Shown here piece after piece: positions 1 through 11,645 of a DNA stretch of 64,000 nt. The notes under the pieces were generated by a model. That model was given only the letters and a program-made list of their open reading frames with translations. It had not been told where the DNA came from and did not search any database. Numbering within the stretch: position 1 is the stretch's first letter; every line of letters begins with the position of its first letter. Source of the stretch: Huiozyma naganishii CBS 8797 (lineage: Eukaryota > Ascomycota > Saccharomycetes > Saccharomycetales > Saccharomycetaceae); contig NC_035934.1 of NCBI RefSeq assembly GCF_000348985.1, positions 372,001 through 436,000 on the forward strand, in the 5' to 3' direction. The position numbers were made by a program, and so were the translations under genes.

Positions 1-978
1 TTCGCTGCTGAAAAATATCTTGTTGCTCACGTTGGCAGTCCTGCCCTTTGAAGAGGAAAACAGCGAATCTGACTTAGTATCCTGTCTATATTTGGACACT
101 TTCGGCCTTGTGGGTCCCCCCGGTTGTGTGTGGGCACCTCTTGACCTACCACTGTCGTTAGAGGTGCTTCTCGACGCAGACCCAGCCGTTCTGTGCACCG
201 CAGTCTTCGTTATAATCGTGTTTGGGTCAAACCCAGTGACTATCGTTTTTGGTGCCTCCTTGTTCAGTTTCTTCATGAGCGCCTGCTGTTGCAGTTGTGT
301 CGTCGCAGAGGCAATCGACGACGCGGTAGAGTTCGCTGCCGTGGGCGGATTAGTCGATGCGAATCGTTTGTTCACGGCGGAGAACAACGCAGTGCTTGAT
401 TTGTAAAGTTTACTGTTATTGCTGTCGTTGCCATCAATCGTGGTATCCTCTCTATCATTAGTGTTGTCCTTGGAGCCCTGTGGTAATTGCTGGGCTGCAT
501 CAGCTGCCGTCATTGTTAAATTGCTATCTCGGATGTTGACATTGCTGGTCGGCGCAGTCAGCGGTTTCCCCCTAGTCGGCCTTGTATGCTGTTGCTGTTG
601 CTGTGTATGTGTTTGTGGTTGCTGTAGAGGGTTCCTCTTTGCCAACTGGTCTTTCGGATTACCATTTTGATTGACCGGATTCAGCACGTAGTACAGGTTT
701 TTCACACCGTCCCGTTTCTTAGACCTGTTGATGTTCTTATCCTTGAGAAGTGCCTTGTTGACAATCCTCCAACTGAGGTTATGCAGTCTCTCCCCCTGTT
801 CTATATTCTTGGAGCAATTGATGAGTGAAGTGTACAGATGCAGCGAATCAAACAGGTTCAGCCTCTCGGGAGTGAAAAGGTTCGGCGACACTTTCAAGAA
901 TTTATCCAAGTCGCGACCGGACGCCGCAGAGGACACACCGCTGGGTGTGAAATCCTTCCGTTCACCTTGGTCCACCAT
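1..978 (-). CDS. MKS1: Mks1-like regulator of nitrogen and retrograde signalling, N-terminal 326 residues (cut by window edge)
   Basis: The reading frame runs left from ATG at 978 and leaves the window still open, so only the first 326 residues are visible; S. cerevisiae Mks1 is about 584. Residues ~25-75 hold the DUF1752 domain shared by Mks1 and some fungal GATA factors (NLFTPERLNLFDSL, then NRSKKRDGVKNLYYVLNP). A second conserved piece, IVTGFDPNTIITK, and the motif NKIFFSSE near the edge also match Mks1. In S. cerevisiae Mks1 is a cytoplasmic negative regulator of Rtg1/Rtg3 signalling that binds Rtg2. An in-frame TAA 14 codons upstream fixes 978 as the first available Met. The linker is rich in Q, T and N. 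MKS1-APJ1-NIS1 order supports the call. Confidence 0.9.
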   Translation of the reverse strand, partial: MVDQGERKDFTPSGVSSAASGRDLDKFLKVSPNLFTPERLNLFDSLHLYTSLINCSKNIEQGERLHNLSWRIVNKALLKDKNINRSKKRDGVKNLYYVLNPVNQNGNPKDQLAKRNPLQQPQTHTQQQQQHTRPTRGKPLTAPTSNVNIRDSNLTMTAADAAQQLPQGSKDNTNDREDTTIDGNDSNNSKLYKSSTALFSAVNKRFASTNPPTAANSTASSIASATTQLQQQALMKKLNKEAPKTIVTGFDPNTIITKTAVHRTAGSASRSTSNDSGRSRGAHTQPGGPTRPKVSKYRQDTKSDSLFSSSKGRTANVSNKIFFSSE

Positions 979-1853
979 ATCTTCCTCCCAGTTCAAAGCC
1001 GCAAAGAGCAGACGTTAAAATCCTGGGTGTATGTGAGTGAGCACCGAAAGTAAAATAAACCTTCCAGCTGTATACGGCCGGGAACCAACGAGCCAAAAAA
1101 GGTAAAAATTGATCAAACCAAGCAGCACCTCCAGCTGTACACAGATCCCGCGAATCCCTTGACCACACCAACTACTGCAGCCACCTCTTGCCCTCAAACG
1201 CACCCAACGAGAGCACCGTCTCTCGCTTCTGCATCAAAAATGAAAAAATATATTGAAATTGCAATTTTTCCCTTCCAAATTCTGGGGCAGAAGTTCCTGA
1301 CACTGCGAGACACGAAGCGTTGCTTGTGTTTGTAGCCGATGCGAGGGACTCTGGCACGGTCAATTGGGGTTTTGTAGGCGGGAATAGCCAATTGAAACGT
1401 CGAAGTGTGGCTAGCTGATAAGTTATAGCATTATTTTGTAAGAAAGAAAAAATGTGATGATGCTCGTGCCAGTAGTGCACCAGTGGATGTGATGACAGTC
1501 TACTTGACATCTTGGCTGCGGGAAATTACTTTTAGTCTTTACTGTTTACAGGAATACATGTCAGAGGCAGGTTTAAGGTGCTTTTCACATAATCACGTTC
1601 CTGGCCCAGAAATACAGATCATCTGTCTGTAGCTTTCAGTGCCATGCACATCATAAAAGACTCCTACAGTGGTCACACAGAAGTAAAGGAAGTAAAGAGA
1701 CAGTGGTAAAAATATAACTGTTGAGTCCAGACCGTACGAATGAATGCACTGCCGAGCTGTAAACAGTCAGTTTTGTAAATGCAGGGGGGTATTTCTATCT
1801 AAGGAATATATGAGGTACAGAACACGCCAAGGATGTACGTAAATATTTACAAG
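979..1853. other. Intergenic, MKS1 promoter region
   Basis: No supported gene lies here. A 112-codon open frame on the minus strand (1172-1510) shows no recognisable domain and lies where the MKS1 promoter should be. The stretch is moderately AT-rich and holds no tRNA-like or strongly repeated sequence. Confidence 0.6.
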
Positions 1854-2525
1854 CTACACACCAAACTCTCTGCGAAGGTGTAAAGACCAAACTAGAATTG
1901 TCAATGCCGTGACCATTAAAATCATCTTGCACTGGTATTTCCCCAGTGACCCGCACAGCGCCATTGCCCCGCCTAACAGGGCCATCACTGCTATGAGTCC
2001 CCTGAGAAACGATTCCAGTCTCGGGTGCCTTGGCGTCCTTGCCAATGTTAAAAACTCCATCGGAGAGCCAATTTCTTCTAACTCTCCACTTTCAAAGTAG
2101 TCTGAGGGTAAAATTTCACTTAGTTTTAATTTACCCTTTATGTAGTCTTTAACTTTCTCCAGGTAAAAGTCTGGAGTTGTTTCGATGGCAAACTGAAGCC
2201 CATCTTGGATGTTATTCAAGATTGTTGTAACATTCTCAGGATGGGCCTCTAATAGTTTCATCTTGTTGGCCAGGATTCCCTCCACAATTGGGAGGGGAAA
2301 CACAAAGTCTCCATAAGTTTTCAGAACCTCGGAACTTTGTGCTGTGATGTTGGCAACCTCATCCCTAAATTCACCAGTCGAATAAGGTGCCAAATTATCC
2401 AGCATATTAGAGACAACTTCTTGGTAGGAGTCTCTCATGTGCTGCTTTAGCCTGTACCATTTGCCTTGAACCGCTTGTAGTCCAGACAGGACAAGTAGAC
2501 CTTGAATTATATTAGTGAATCTCAT
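1854..2525 (-). CDS. Unrecognised secreted or membrane protein, 223 aa
   Basis: I do not recognise this family. The N-terminus (MRFTNIIQGLLVLSGLQAVQG) looks like a cleavable signal peptide of about 20 residues. The middle (~25-160) is polar and probably helical with a few N-glycosylation sequons (NIT, NVT). The C-terminal ~55 residues contain two hydrophobic stretches (around LRGLIAVMALLGGAMALCG and KMILMVTALTILVWSLHL) separated by a short KYQCK turn, suggesting a hairpin in the membrane. The gene lies between MKS1 and APJ1, where S. cerevisiae has no gene, so it is a lineage-specific addition. Its codon use is more AT-rich than that of the conserved genes. The continuous frame with a coherent topology argues that it is real, but no function can be given. 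Confidence 0.6.
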   Translation of the reverse strand: MRFTNIIQGLLVLSGLQAVQGKWYRLKQHMRDSYQEVVSNMLDNLAPYSTGEFRDEVANITAQSSEVLKTYGDFVFPLPIVEGILANKMKLLEAHPENVTTILNNIQDGLQFAIETTPDFYLEKVKDYIKGKLKLSEILPSDYFESGELEEIGSPMEFLTLARTPRHPRLESFLRGLIAVMALLGGAMALCGSLGKYQCKMILMVTALTILVWSLHLRREFGV

Positions 2526-3303
2526 TATTGTAACTGCTGTTTAGTTGATTTTGGTACTCGCTGGTAATGAATACTTGAGGATAGGGAAGAAAGATGAGAA
2601 GATGTATGGACTGGATGAGGGATGTCAGAAATAGCCTGCCCTCTTATACAAAATATTTTGAACTATTACAAGCACGAGTAAAAGAGGGGGCGCCATGTCA
2701 CTCGGCAATGAGGATCCTGATCATCGTACGATTTTTCAGCAAATAATAGCAGACCGCTATAATCTCGCCACTTTAACTGACCCAATTCAGAACACTCCAG
2801 TACGTTCCCGCTTTGCAACCGGTACACAATACATGCTTCTGGGTATGCACAATGGACCCTGATTATCGTACGTTTATTCGCAAATAATAGCAAAATGGAA
2901 ACACAATAGTCTACTCACTGCAAGCTGAACCGGTCCCTAAACGACACAATTATGACACAATCATAGCAGTCAATGCGGAACCTGTGACAGTGACTATTCA
3001 TGGGTCTTCTATGGACCGCTGAACTGTCAGTCGTTAAGCAGTCGTGGAGCTATTGTTATGCAGCTATTAAGGACCTTTTTCTAAAAGAGGAAATAAACCC
3101 TTAATGAGGCATATCCATCAGCTAAGCCGTTGGTATACCGTACCTTCTCATAGAATGGTAGTGGCGATGTCTGCTGCTCATGGGTACTTCCTCGACAGAT
3201 CAGCAGTCGCGTGCGAGTTCTCTATTTCTACCTTTGTTTCCAACTATATATACGGGACATATCTCAATTACATAACTGGCAAACGCAAGGGCAAGCGTAC
3301 TGG
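2526..3303. other. Intergenic, with a diverged direct repeat
   Basis: No supported gene. A degenerate pair of direct repeats of ~39 bp lies inside (2713-2751 and 2855-2892); it is listed separately. The several open frames of 70-75 codons here have no recognisable content. Confidence 0.55.
2713..2892. repeat. Pair of diverged direct repeats (~39 bp)
   Basis: The segments 2713-2751 and 2855-2892 align with about 33 of 39 positions identical and one gap. Both carry the shared cores ATCGTACG and GCAAATAATAGCA, and they are 142 bp apart. Origin is unclear: an old mobile-element remnant or a local duplication. Confidence 0.6.
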
Positions 3304-4695
3304 TCAATCCATGGCACAGTTGTTCTGATCCATTGCAGGTCTCCCACTCTCAAATGCGCGCCAAAACCCGTCCGAGGGATTCTCCCAGGGAGACCTGAAA
3401 TGCCTCCGCTTCTTGTTTCTACGCTTTGACTCCCGATCTGGCGCATCCTCGTTCTCAGAACCTGTTTCCCTTGCAACGAACTGGTCTAGAACGGTGTTGT
3501 TTGTCGGGGTCAGCAGTCCGTTGAGTACGTGCTCCTCGACCTCTACACAGTCGCCCACTCTTTCGTCGGAGTCTCTCAATTCTCTTTCGCGTTGCGTCTT
3601 GACGTATTTGTCGTTTAGAAGAACCTCTCTCAATTTATCGATAGTCTCTGGTTCTAATTGTAGAGGTGAATGTGTGCAGAATCGGATGTACAGATCCCCC
3701 CTCTGCCCAGTGTCGTCAATCGGCATGCCCAACCCTTCAACACATTTGATACAGTTTTCAGGTAAGAACTCCCCCGGCAAGATATTAATCTTCATTAAAT
3801 TACCACTCGGGTGGTCTTCAAGGAGTACATTCCCTCCCGTAAGCGCTGTAGTGAGGTCAACTTTAACCTGATCAACAAACAAGTTCTCCCTCTTGTTCAA
3901 CGCACTTCTCTTGAACTTCGCGTCTGCGAGTTCTCTAATAACAATCACAACATCCCCAGATTCTGCAACAGTCAGATGACCAAGCCTGTCTCTCACACAT
4001 TGGTCCGCCTCCCCATCCAACACAATGGTCTGCCCATCGTGCATGCCCGGTTTTACATGAACTTTGAACACAACACGCTCGTTCAAGTACTGCGCCCCAC
4101 CACACTGCGAGCAATCCACTGACATCCGACCTTGGCCCTGACACGCATTGCAAGTGGACGACCAAGTTTGCGTCAGGGGGCCCACACGTTCTATCCGCGT
4201 AATGTTACCGGATCCATTGCAACTGGAACACACGTTTGCTGCCCCCAGGGAACAACGCTCACAGGGTGCAGTCCGTCTCAAAGCCAGCTTTATAACTTTA
4301 CCCCTGTACAAGTCCTGCAAAGTGCATTTCAACTCGTGGATTATATTGGGGCCCCGGCTGGGACCCCTGCTGGGGCCAGGTCCACCCGATGAGCCACTGG
4401 GGTATACACCCCCTCCGTTGAAAAAGGACGAGAACAGATCCGCAGCGTTACTACCCGTGGGCTGCAGGGACTCGTTCTCATCGCCAGACTGGTCGTAACG
4501 TTGCCGCTGGGCAACGTCCCCAAGCACCCCGTACGCGTGGGATATCTTCTGGAACGCCTCGTGACACTTCTCGTCCCCGTTATTCTTATCCGGATGGTAT
4601 CGCAACGCGAGTTTCCGGTACGCCTTCTTTATCTCGCTCTGCGAGGCATCGCTCGCAACACCTAGCACATCGTAGAGGGACTCCATCGTGCACAC
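3304..4695 (-). CDS. APJ1: Type-I Hsp40 (DnaJ) co-chaperone Apj1
   Basis: This is a 463-residue class-I J-protein that stimulates Hsp70 ATPase; in S. cerevisiae Apj1 acts in SUMO-mediated degradation and in nuclear aggregate and prion clearance. The J domain is at ~6-72 with HPD at 34-36. The zinc-binding region has four CxxC pairs (CERC, CSSC, CNAC, CSQC) at about 145-205, and the C-terminal substrate-binding domains follow. It resembles Apj1 rather than Ydj1 or Xdj1: [20 protein letters not shown] before the zinc region, GHPSG-type [16 protein letters not shown] later, no C-terminal CaaX box, and a basic tail. A second Met at codon 4 is an equally possible start. Its place between MKS1 and NIS1 matches S. 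cerevisiae. Confidence 0.9.
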   Translation of the reverse strand: MCTMESLYDVLGVASDASQSEIKKAYRKLALRYHPDKNNGDEKCHEAFQKISHAYGVLGDVAQRQRYDQSGDENESLQPTGSNAADLFSSFFNGGGVYPSGSSGGPGPSRGPSRGPNIIHELKCTLQDLYRGKVIKLALRRTAPCERCSLGAANVCSSCNGSGNITRIERVGPLTQTWSSTCNACQGQGRMSVDCSQCGGAQYLNERVVFKVHVKPGMHDGQTIVLDGEADQCVRDRLGHLTVAESGDVVIVIRELADAKFKRSALNKRENLFVDQVKVDLTTALTGGNVLLEDHPSGNLMKINILPGEFLPENCIKCVEGLGMPIDDTGQRGDLYIRFCTHSPLQLEPETIDKLREVLLNDKYVKTQRERELRDSDERVGDCVEVEEHVLNGLLTPTNNTVLDQFVARETGSENEDAPDRESKRRNKKRRHFRSPWENPSDGFWRAFESGRPAMDQNNCAMD

Positions 4696-4809
4696 CGCCG
4701 TACCTGCGTCTTCAACAGATGAGTTTGCCTCTTCACGTCAGTCCAAAATTGAATAAAGTAAGAGATTCCATTTGAACAACGTCATAGTTCTGCACTTTAA
4801 GGTGTCTGG

Positions 4810-5692
4810 TTACCGTATTGGCTGATCGTGTCGTTGTATCTGCTTACTGTATTGGTGCATTGCCCTCTTGTCAGTGTACTGTAATGGGCACTGCGTTTCG
4901 TTGTTCTCTCTCATCTTGCCCTTCACGTTCACCCCGGAGAAGCGAGACGCGGAGTTGTGTTCTCTGGAGGATGACGAGTTCCAGGTACCGTGCCCAGAGA
5001 CCCACGAGAGGTGGGTCGCGTCTCGATGGTAGCGTTGATATTGTGTGCGACCTATGAGGTGTCCGGCGCTGTGGTACATCGTGGGGCCGTGGTGGAACGG
5101 CATCGGCACCCGCCCTCGTAGACTTCACCGACGGTGTTCTCGAGGGCAGTACATGCCGTTTGATCACCGATGGTGCTCTCTGCGGTGGCATTGGCGGGGC
5201 AATCACCCTCGATATACCGACCTTTGAGTTTCTGCCGTAGATGTTCGCTGGGGTGAACACGGGGACGACGTTGCGTGTCTCTTGGACCAGGGAGTCCTGC
5301 AATTGCAACTCTTCCAAGTCAACGTACTCGAGGAACGACTGCAACCCTTGCTGCGAGTGGAACTTGGGGCGAACTGGAGGAGTGGGCCGGTTTTCCCTTT
5401 GGGACCCACGCAGTGAGAACCCTCTGTGGAATATGAACTTGTTCCGGGACTTGTGTTGCTCGTACTCGCTGCGGTTGGTGAAATCGACTTGCCGGGAGAC
5501 TCGCCGCCCCGTATGCAAGGGTACACCGCGGTGGTGGTGGCCCCCACTGTCACCTGTATACTGTGACCATCTCGTGAACGTGTCTAGTAACGGATCGCTT
5601 GCGTGAGCCATTGCGTCTTCTTGGAGCTGTTGATGTCCCGCTCCACTACGAAAACAACCCATCGATACTCCCACAGGGTCTAATATACACAC
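4810..5692 (-). CDS. NIS1: Nis1-like bud-neck protein, apparently split by a frameshift
   Basis: By position between APJ1 and EOS1 this is the NIS1 equivalent; in S. cerevisiae Nis1 is a bud-neck protein that interacts with septins and Nap1. The first frame (from 5692) carries plausible coding sequence such as SFLEYVDLEELQLQDSL and VPVFTPANIYGRNSKVG. Past about 5115 it becomes Arg/Pro-rich, while the +1 frame there reads PMPFHHGPTMYHS and stays open to a stop at 4810. The switch falls at the G/C run 5109-5115. This is either a one-base error in the sequence or a real lesion. Possible starts are Met at 5692, 5662 or 5611; the last gives the most compact protein, about 266 residues after a shift, against 407 in S. 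cerevisiae. TPM1, the next gene in S. cerevisiae, is absent. Confidence 0.6.
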
Positions 5693-6083
5693 TCCGGGTC
5701 CCTCGAATGCTTCTGCTGGCTCTTAACCCATAGAACTCGCTGAACCAGCCATCCGAATAAAACTTCCTGATCTACGCAAAAAGAGGGAGAAAGAATCGGG
5801 GAACCCCGCAAACTACAGAACATCAAGCACCAAACCACTAACCCGTCCCCTGGGGTCCATCAGCAACCCTCCAGGGCCAGCAATACCGACACTACACTGC
5901 CCATCACCGTCCGATACGCCGTCTCTATGGCAACAGCAGTGAAAAATTTCAAGTAATAAGAGATTCTCGACGAGTGCTCTGCTTTACTGTTGCTGTTGCT
6001 GCTGCTGGCCTGGCACCTCTCGGTTATCAGCGTTCCCTCACTTCTTAATCACTCCACCGCATAGATCTTGTCTACACCTCCGT
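5693..6083. other. Divergent intergenic region NIS1/EOS1
   Basis: No gene seen. This should carry the promoters of both flanking genes. A short run of CTG/TTG triplets occurs near 5980-6010. Confidence 0.6.
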
Positions 6084-7007
6084 ATGGTTGTTGCTGGTTC
6101 TGCCGATGCTGCTGCGAGCAACGGAGTGTCTGCGAGACGGCAGGGTGGTAAAGCTGCGGGCAATGGCGGCAGCGGCAACGCGAATCAGGCCAATGCATCC
6201 TTCAAGACCTTGTCGTTGGCCCACCTGACCGCTATACAACATATGCTGATGGCAGTATGCAGGGACGTGTCCCTTCTGCCACCTTTGTACCACGGGTTTG
6301 CGTCTCTGCGCCGGGCGTGGAGGACGTCGTTGCAAAGCGGTGGGTTGCAACTGTACGAGCCGCAGTCGTTGCGGAACACGCTTGCCATTTTTTGGCAGAC
6401 GTACAGGGCGTCGTCACTTGCGTCGACGTCGTCCACGGTACCGGGTGCGACAGCTGGTTCTGTTGCACCGGGGAGTATACTGCTTACGACGCTGATAACG
6501 GCACGCGCTTCGGAGTATTCGCTTTGCTCGCTGTGGTGCCTCGTGTCGCTGTACCTGTCCTTTGCGACGCTGGACTCCCTCATGGTCCGGTGGATCGTGA
6601 AGTACTCCACCATGGCCGCTATCCTCAGGATGTTCTCGATGTCACTGATCCTCGTCACTTTCGAGCTTCTGTTGCTCAGTTCTTTGTCCCCCGAGAACGA
6701 TTACTACTTACACACATGGATCCTCATCAGTTGTGTCCTTACGGCAGCGTACATATGGCAGAGCTACCTTACGTCGGATCTGCAGTACGTCGGTGCAGCG
6801 AGCAACGGCAGGAAACGCAAGTCGGTCACTCGCCATAACAAGAGAACTATAGACCTGTACAACATCACCGTGTTCTGCGTCGTCCCCGTGGGACTCGCCA
6901 GCTTCATCACCATGTTGTTCCTACTCAGGATCCTCTTCATCCAGAGACTAGACGTCGAACAACTCGCTAGACTGCTCAGGGATCTCAGCGATGACCCGTC
7001 CAGCTAA
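6084..7007 (+). CDS. EOS1: Eos1-like multispanning ER membrane protein
   Basis: The 307-residue protein matches S. cerevisiae Eos1, an ER membrane protein linked to N-glycosylation and oxidative-stress tolerance. Shared segments include LAHLTAIQHMLMAVCRDVSL, RASEYSLCSLWCLVSLYLS, DSLMVRWIVKYSTMAAILRM and the C-terminal FIQRLDVEQLARLL. Four or five hydrophobic segments lie from ~135 to the C-terminus. The N-terminus is Ala/Gly/Asn-rich, and the long acidic insertion that S. cerevisiae carries before the last membrane segment is missing, which explains the shorter length (366 in S. cerevisiae). The first in-frame Met is used. Confidence 0.92.
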   Translation: MVVAGSADAAASNGVSARRQGGKAAGNGGSGNANQANASFKTLSLAHLTAIQHMLMAVCRDVSLLPPLYHGFASLRRAWRTSLQSGGLQLYEPQSLRNTLAIFWQTYRASSLASTSSTVPGATAGSVAPGSILLTTLITARASEYSLCSLWCLVSLYLSFATLDSLMVRWIVKYSTMAAILRMFSMSLILVTFELLLLSSLSPENDYYLHTWILISCVLTAAYIWQSYLTSDLQYVGAASNGRKRKSVTRHNKRTIDLYNITVFCVVPVGLASFITMLFLLRILFIQRLDVEQLARLLRDLSDDPSS

Positions 7008-7216
7008 CAGAAAGTAACTCCCACTATCATCCATATACGTACTACATATCTATAACTCACGGCTGCTGAGTTCGGCATCAATTGCAGACACATCTTCTTC
7101 AACTGGAGGTCCCATTGTTTAACGGTTTTTATACATGTTAAAGTCTTTAAAGCAACGTTATAACGACAGTTCCAAAGTACCATCCCCAAGACTACCAGAG
7201 TGTTGTCAACCTAGCA

Positions 7217-7582
7217 ATGGTGGTGCATATCCTCGGTAAGGCATTCAAGGGCAAAGAGGTTGTGCGGATTGGTCTCTCCTCGAAGTTCTACGGGATCGGC
7301 CTCCCCACTGCAGAAACCGTCTGTTCGAAGCTTGGGTTCTACCCGTGGATGCGAATGCACCAACTATCGGAACCACAGATCCTCAGTATTGCGAGTGAGC
7401 TGTCACACATGACCATCGAGGATGATGCAAGGGCAGTCGTGCGCGCGAATATTGCAGTTAAGAAACGGATCGGGTCGTACGAGGGGCTGCGGCACGCTTT
7501 GCACTTGCCCGTTAGGGGCCAGAAGACGAAGAATAACGCCAAGACGGCTAGGAAACTTAATAAGCTGGATAGGAAGGGGTGA
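7217..7582 (+). CDS. SWS2: Mitochondrial small-subunit ribosomal protein uS13m
   Basis: A 121-residue S13-family protein of the mitochondrial ribosome. It begins [20 protein letters not shown], has the helix-turn region [15 protein letters not shown], and ends in the basic tail typical of S13 ([19 protein letters not shown]). S13 proteins contact the head of the small subunit and the P-site tRNA. EOS1-SWS2 in tandem matches S. cerevisiae YNL080C-YNL081C. S. cerevisiae Sws2 is slightly longer (143). PMS1, the next gene there, is absent, so the chromosome XIV-like block ends here. Confidence 0.92.
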   Translation: MVVHILGKAFKGKEVVRIGLSSKFYGIGLPTAETVCSKLGFYPWMRMHQLSEPQILSIASELSHMTIEDDARAVVRANIAVKKRIGSYEGLRHALHLPVRGQKTKNNAKTARKLNKLDRKG

Positions 7583-8517
7583 GTACTTGGTGTGGGGGAC
7601 AGTACTTTGGCGAAGCTATATTCTTGTACATATCAATTCCTGTGTCCGTCGTTTGTAACTGGGCTGTTTGGAAGGTATAGATGTATATATGTGTATATTG
7701 ACGCAGTGTCGCAGATACAAAAGACGTGTTACGAATAGCTTTCCGACGGATTGAATGCAAAGGTTGTACTGTAAGAAGCTGGTAAGGAAGTGGAGTTGTT
7801 CTTTCATCCGTTTTTGTTTCAATTAAAAAGAGCTTGACGTGGTAATGGAGTCCCTCCTTCATAAGCTCCCACAATCCTGAACCTCCTCTCGGGAATATTC
7901 AACCAGGCAAGAAACAGAATGCTCATCGCCGAACCGTGTAAATAAGAATAGCGCTTAGTACAAGCATATTATGCTATTTTGTTATAGAAAGGAACAATTC
8001 GGAGTTGCGTTAGTACCACTTGTTTTGATTCGTTCTGTCATGATGGTTCCTTCGTCAAAGATAAAGCTTTCATTTATCAACTGACTCCCATGCAAGAGCC
8101 AGTACACTTGCCTAATGAATACAGTGGTCCCTAATCATTGTTTGGCAGTAGTGAAGCGTTCCATTTGTCTTGTACACGCCAGGATGGAGCATCAAAGAGG
8201 TCACTCTAAGCCCAATGGATGTTGAGTACGGCCTGACAAACGTAAGACACCCCGTTGATATATTCTGTCATTGGTCTGCATTTCTCTTCAGTGACGATGT
8301 TCTCTCTCATCGCTATATTTTCAACTTATTATGGAAATGAATCCCAGCTAATGTAGGATACCCTGTGAAGTTAATTACAAGGATTTGTGGGTTGACCGAC
8401 AATGCTTCAGGAGACTCGCCTGTTTTCAATTCATCGTGCAGTTAAACTCTATATAATCGCATACACTCGTTAAAGAAAAGGTTTATGTATATATATATCA
8501 TCGTATCAGTTATTCGT
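7583..8517. other. Intergenic between SWS2 and GAPDH 3' ends
   Basis: The two flanking genes converge on this 0.9 kb AT-rich stretch, which should hold both terminators. No open frame with recognisable content, tRNA or clear repeat is visible. TATATAT-type motifs at 7683-7697 and 8486-8500 could act as polyadenylation efficiency elements. Confidence 0.55.
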
Positions 8518-9519
<1,002 letters not shown>

Positions 9520-9649
9520 TTAGATTTGTTGTTGTTTGGATGAAGTGATGCGAAACTTGGAATTGTCTCTGGTGTATTTTAGTGTTGAACAGAAGGAATA
9601 CGAGAGAAATAACCGCTTATGAAATGTTCTTGAGGGTTTATCTCCCCCA

Positions 9650-9657
9650 TTTTTATA
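9650..9657 (-). promoter_or_regulatory. TATA box for GAPDH
   Basis: On the minus strand this reads TATAAAAA, about 140 bp before the GAPDH start codon. That spacing and the high-expression codon bias of the gene fit a TATA-driven glycolytic promoter. Confidence 0.65.
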
Positions 9658-9908
9658 TGTGAAAGGAATCAATCACATTCAAATCATTGGTTCAAGAACT
9701 CACTCACACCCTGAGGGAACTTCCCATGAAACTGCAAACCAGAAACAGAGAAACGGGCTTCCACTCTTGCCAGATGGCGTGGTGCAGATACTAAAAGCGG
9801 CGACTATCAAAGAATCTGGTCGCCTGACGGGAATGTGTCAGTGGAACAAGCACCGGGAACTGAAAAATCTCGCAACGAGCAACAGTTGATACAAAATCAT
9901 GCGACTGA

Positions 9909-9955
9909 ACACCCACACAAACTCCGTCACCTGAATCCAACCACCACCCACTTCC
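9909..9955. promoter_or_regulatory. Rap1-like and Gcr1-like sites of the GAPDH upstream activating region
   Basis: ACACCCACACAAA at 9909-9921 is one base from the Rap1 consensus ACACCCRYACAYM, and CTTCC, the Gcr1 core, follows at 9951-9955. Rap1 and Gcr1 sites side by side are the standard activating arrangement of yeast glycolytic genes. The pair lies about 400-440 bp upstream of the start codon. Function is inferred from motifs only. Confidence 0.45.
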
Positions 9956-11645
9956 AGCCCCAGAGATGCCACGTCAAGGTCAACCAACGATCAGAGAAGG
10001 GTGTGGGGGGGCGCATTGTTTGCAGCGGTTTCAGCAGTTTCTGGAGTTGCTGAGTTGAGCTGGGCTAAGCTGGGCTGGACTGGTCCATGACGTGTTGCTT
10101 CACTCTTTCTAAAGTTCTTTGAAGTTGTACGACAGAGAACCTCCTTCTTCGAGCCCTGCGCGATTTACTACACTCCTTTCGGGTATGTGTAGACTATCAT
10201 CACTGTTGCAACGGGACTTCTTGAAAAAACGTGGTGCAAGATTGAACAGCAGTAGCTCCTTAGGGGGGACTTGTGGTCTTGCTTCACACCCCCAACCCTT
10301 AGTAAATGGTACTTGTCCGCACTTCCAGGCTGTACACTAAGCATGTTGATAGTAAACGCATTCTTGAGGGTGTCTTACAGGAAAAGTGTTGCCCGATGGA
10401 GGAGTCCCGTCTCCCGACTTCTTGTGCAAGGTTAGGCACGATGGAAGTTTCTGCGGTGGTCTGAAATGATGGTAAACCAAATGATCGTGGCGATTATGGG
10501 GAGGGTCTACACGATGGCGAAAGGGGGATTTCCATCACCCTTCGTGGATTCACCCATGGGAATGTTCAGTCTCAGCGTTGCAAAGTGTAGTTGTAATGCT
10601 AAATCCGTGATAGCAGGCTATATGCTCTACGTTTCATCACATTTTGATGAAAACTTGTCGGAGGGTAGCTTTTCGTCAGAATAATATGAGTCCTCTGATC
10701 TAACTGTAAAGGTTAAAACGATAAGGTTCCTAGAAATATTCAGTTTTACAAGAGCGGGTGGTGCTGATACAAGGTATTTTACATCAAAGTAAGACGAGTC
10801 GGTGCTGTACTACTGAATCTAGTCGACTCAATCACCCATCTATTTGTAAAGTTCTTGATCTCATCTTTTAAGTCTTTAGCAAATGTCTTTAATATCCAAA
10901 TCCTTCTTAAAACGTATAAACAAATATCGTAAAATAGAGAAGTGTCTCGCAAACCAGACAGCTGCGAGGAACTTAGACACAAGCCCTCCAGCATTTAAGT
11001 CTCCATACATTTACTAAACCTTTTCTTTTGATAAACTGGAAGGATATACGGTCTCCGCATGGAAACGAACGTTAAATTTTATGTAACTTGTATTATAGCT
11101 CTTTGATCCGGGAACAGCTACATCGGTCCCGGATCAATAGAGTCGCTTGCATACGTGAAGAGACATTACAGTTATACAACAGAACCCACATAATTGTGTA
11201 TACAGGAAGGAAAAGCTAGATAACACTCCCGGTATGTTCCCTATTTCTATATAAAAATACATGGTATATCTCCAGCCAATAAAGCGGCACACCACTACAA
11301 CATACGACCCCTAACAGGCTATCTATCCAAACACAAAGTACAGTTCTAGTCAAAGTCATTGACGGTAACGTAGTGCCATTGGGTGAACAGTTAAGCACCT
11401 TCTACGTACAGAGTGACACACTCACTATTTTTTTCTTCAAATATTCATTTGTCGTCGATGCGTTTTTAACCAATAGAAGAAACTCATACGGTGGGTGAGT
11501 TTCGTAAAGAGGTGTTATTTGCAAATTGACGTTTGTTTCTGAGATTCTACAAGTATTGATTCTGAATAATAATATCCACCTGTAAATATATTATTTTGCA
11601 ATTGAAAAAAAACCTTTGAGAAGAGACTTTTTTCAAACCACCAAA

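Noticed and set aside
1172..1510. 112-codon minus-strand ORF upstream of MKS1
   Set aside because: No domain, composition not protein-like, and it lies where the MKS1 promoter is expected.
5105..5120. Programmed +1 frameshifting in NIS1
   Set aside because: None of the known yeast +1 sites (CTTAGGC, GCGAGTT, CTTAGTT) is present; a base error or indel is simpler. Kept only as an alternative.
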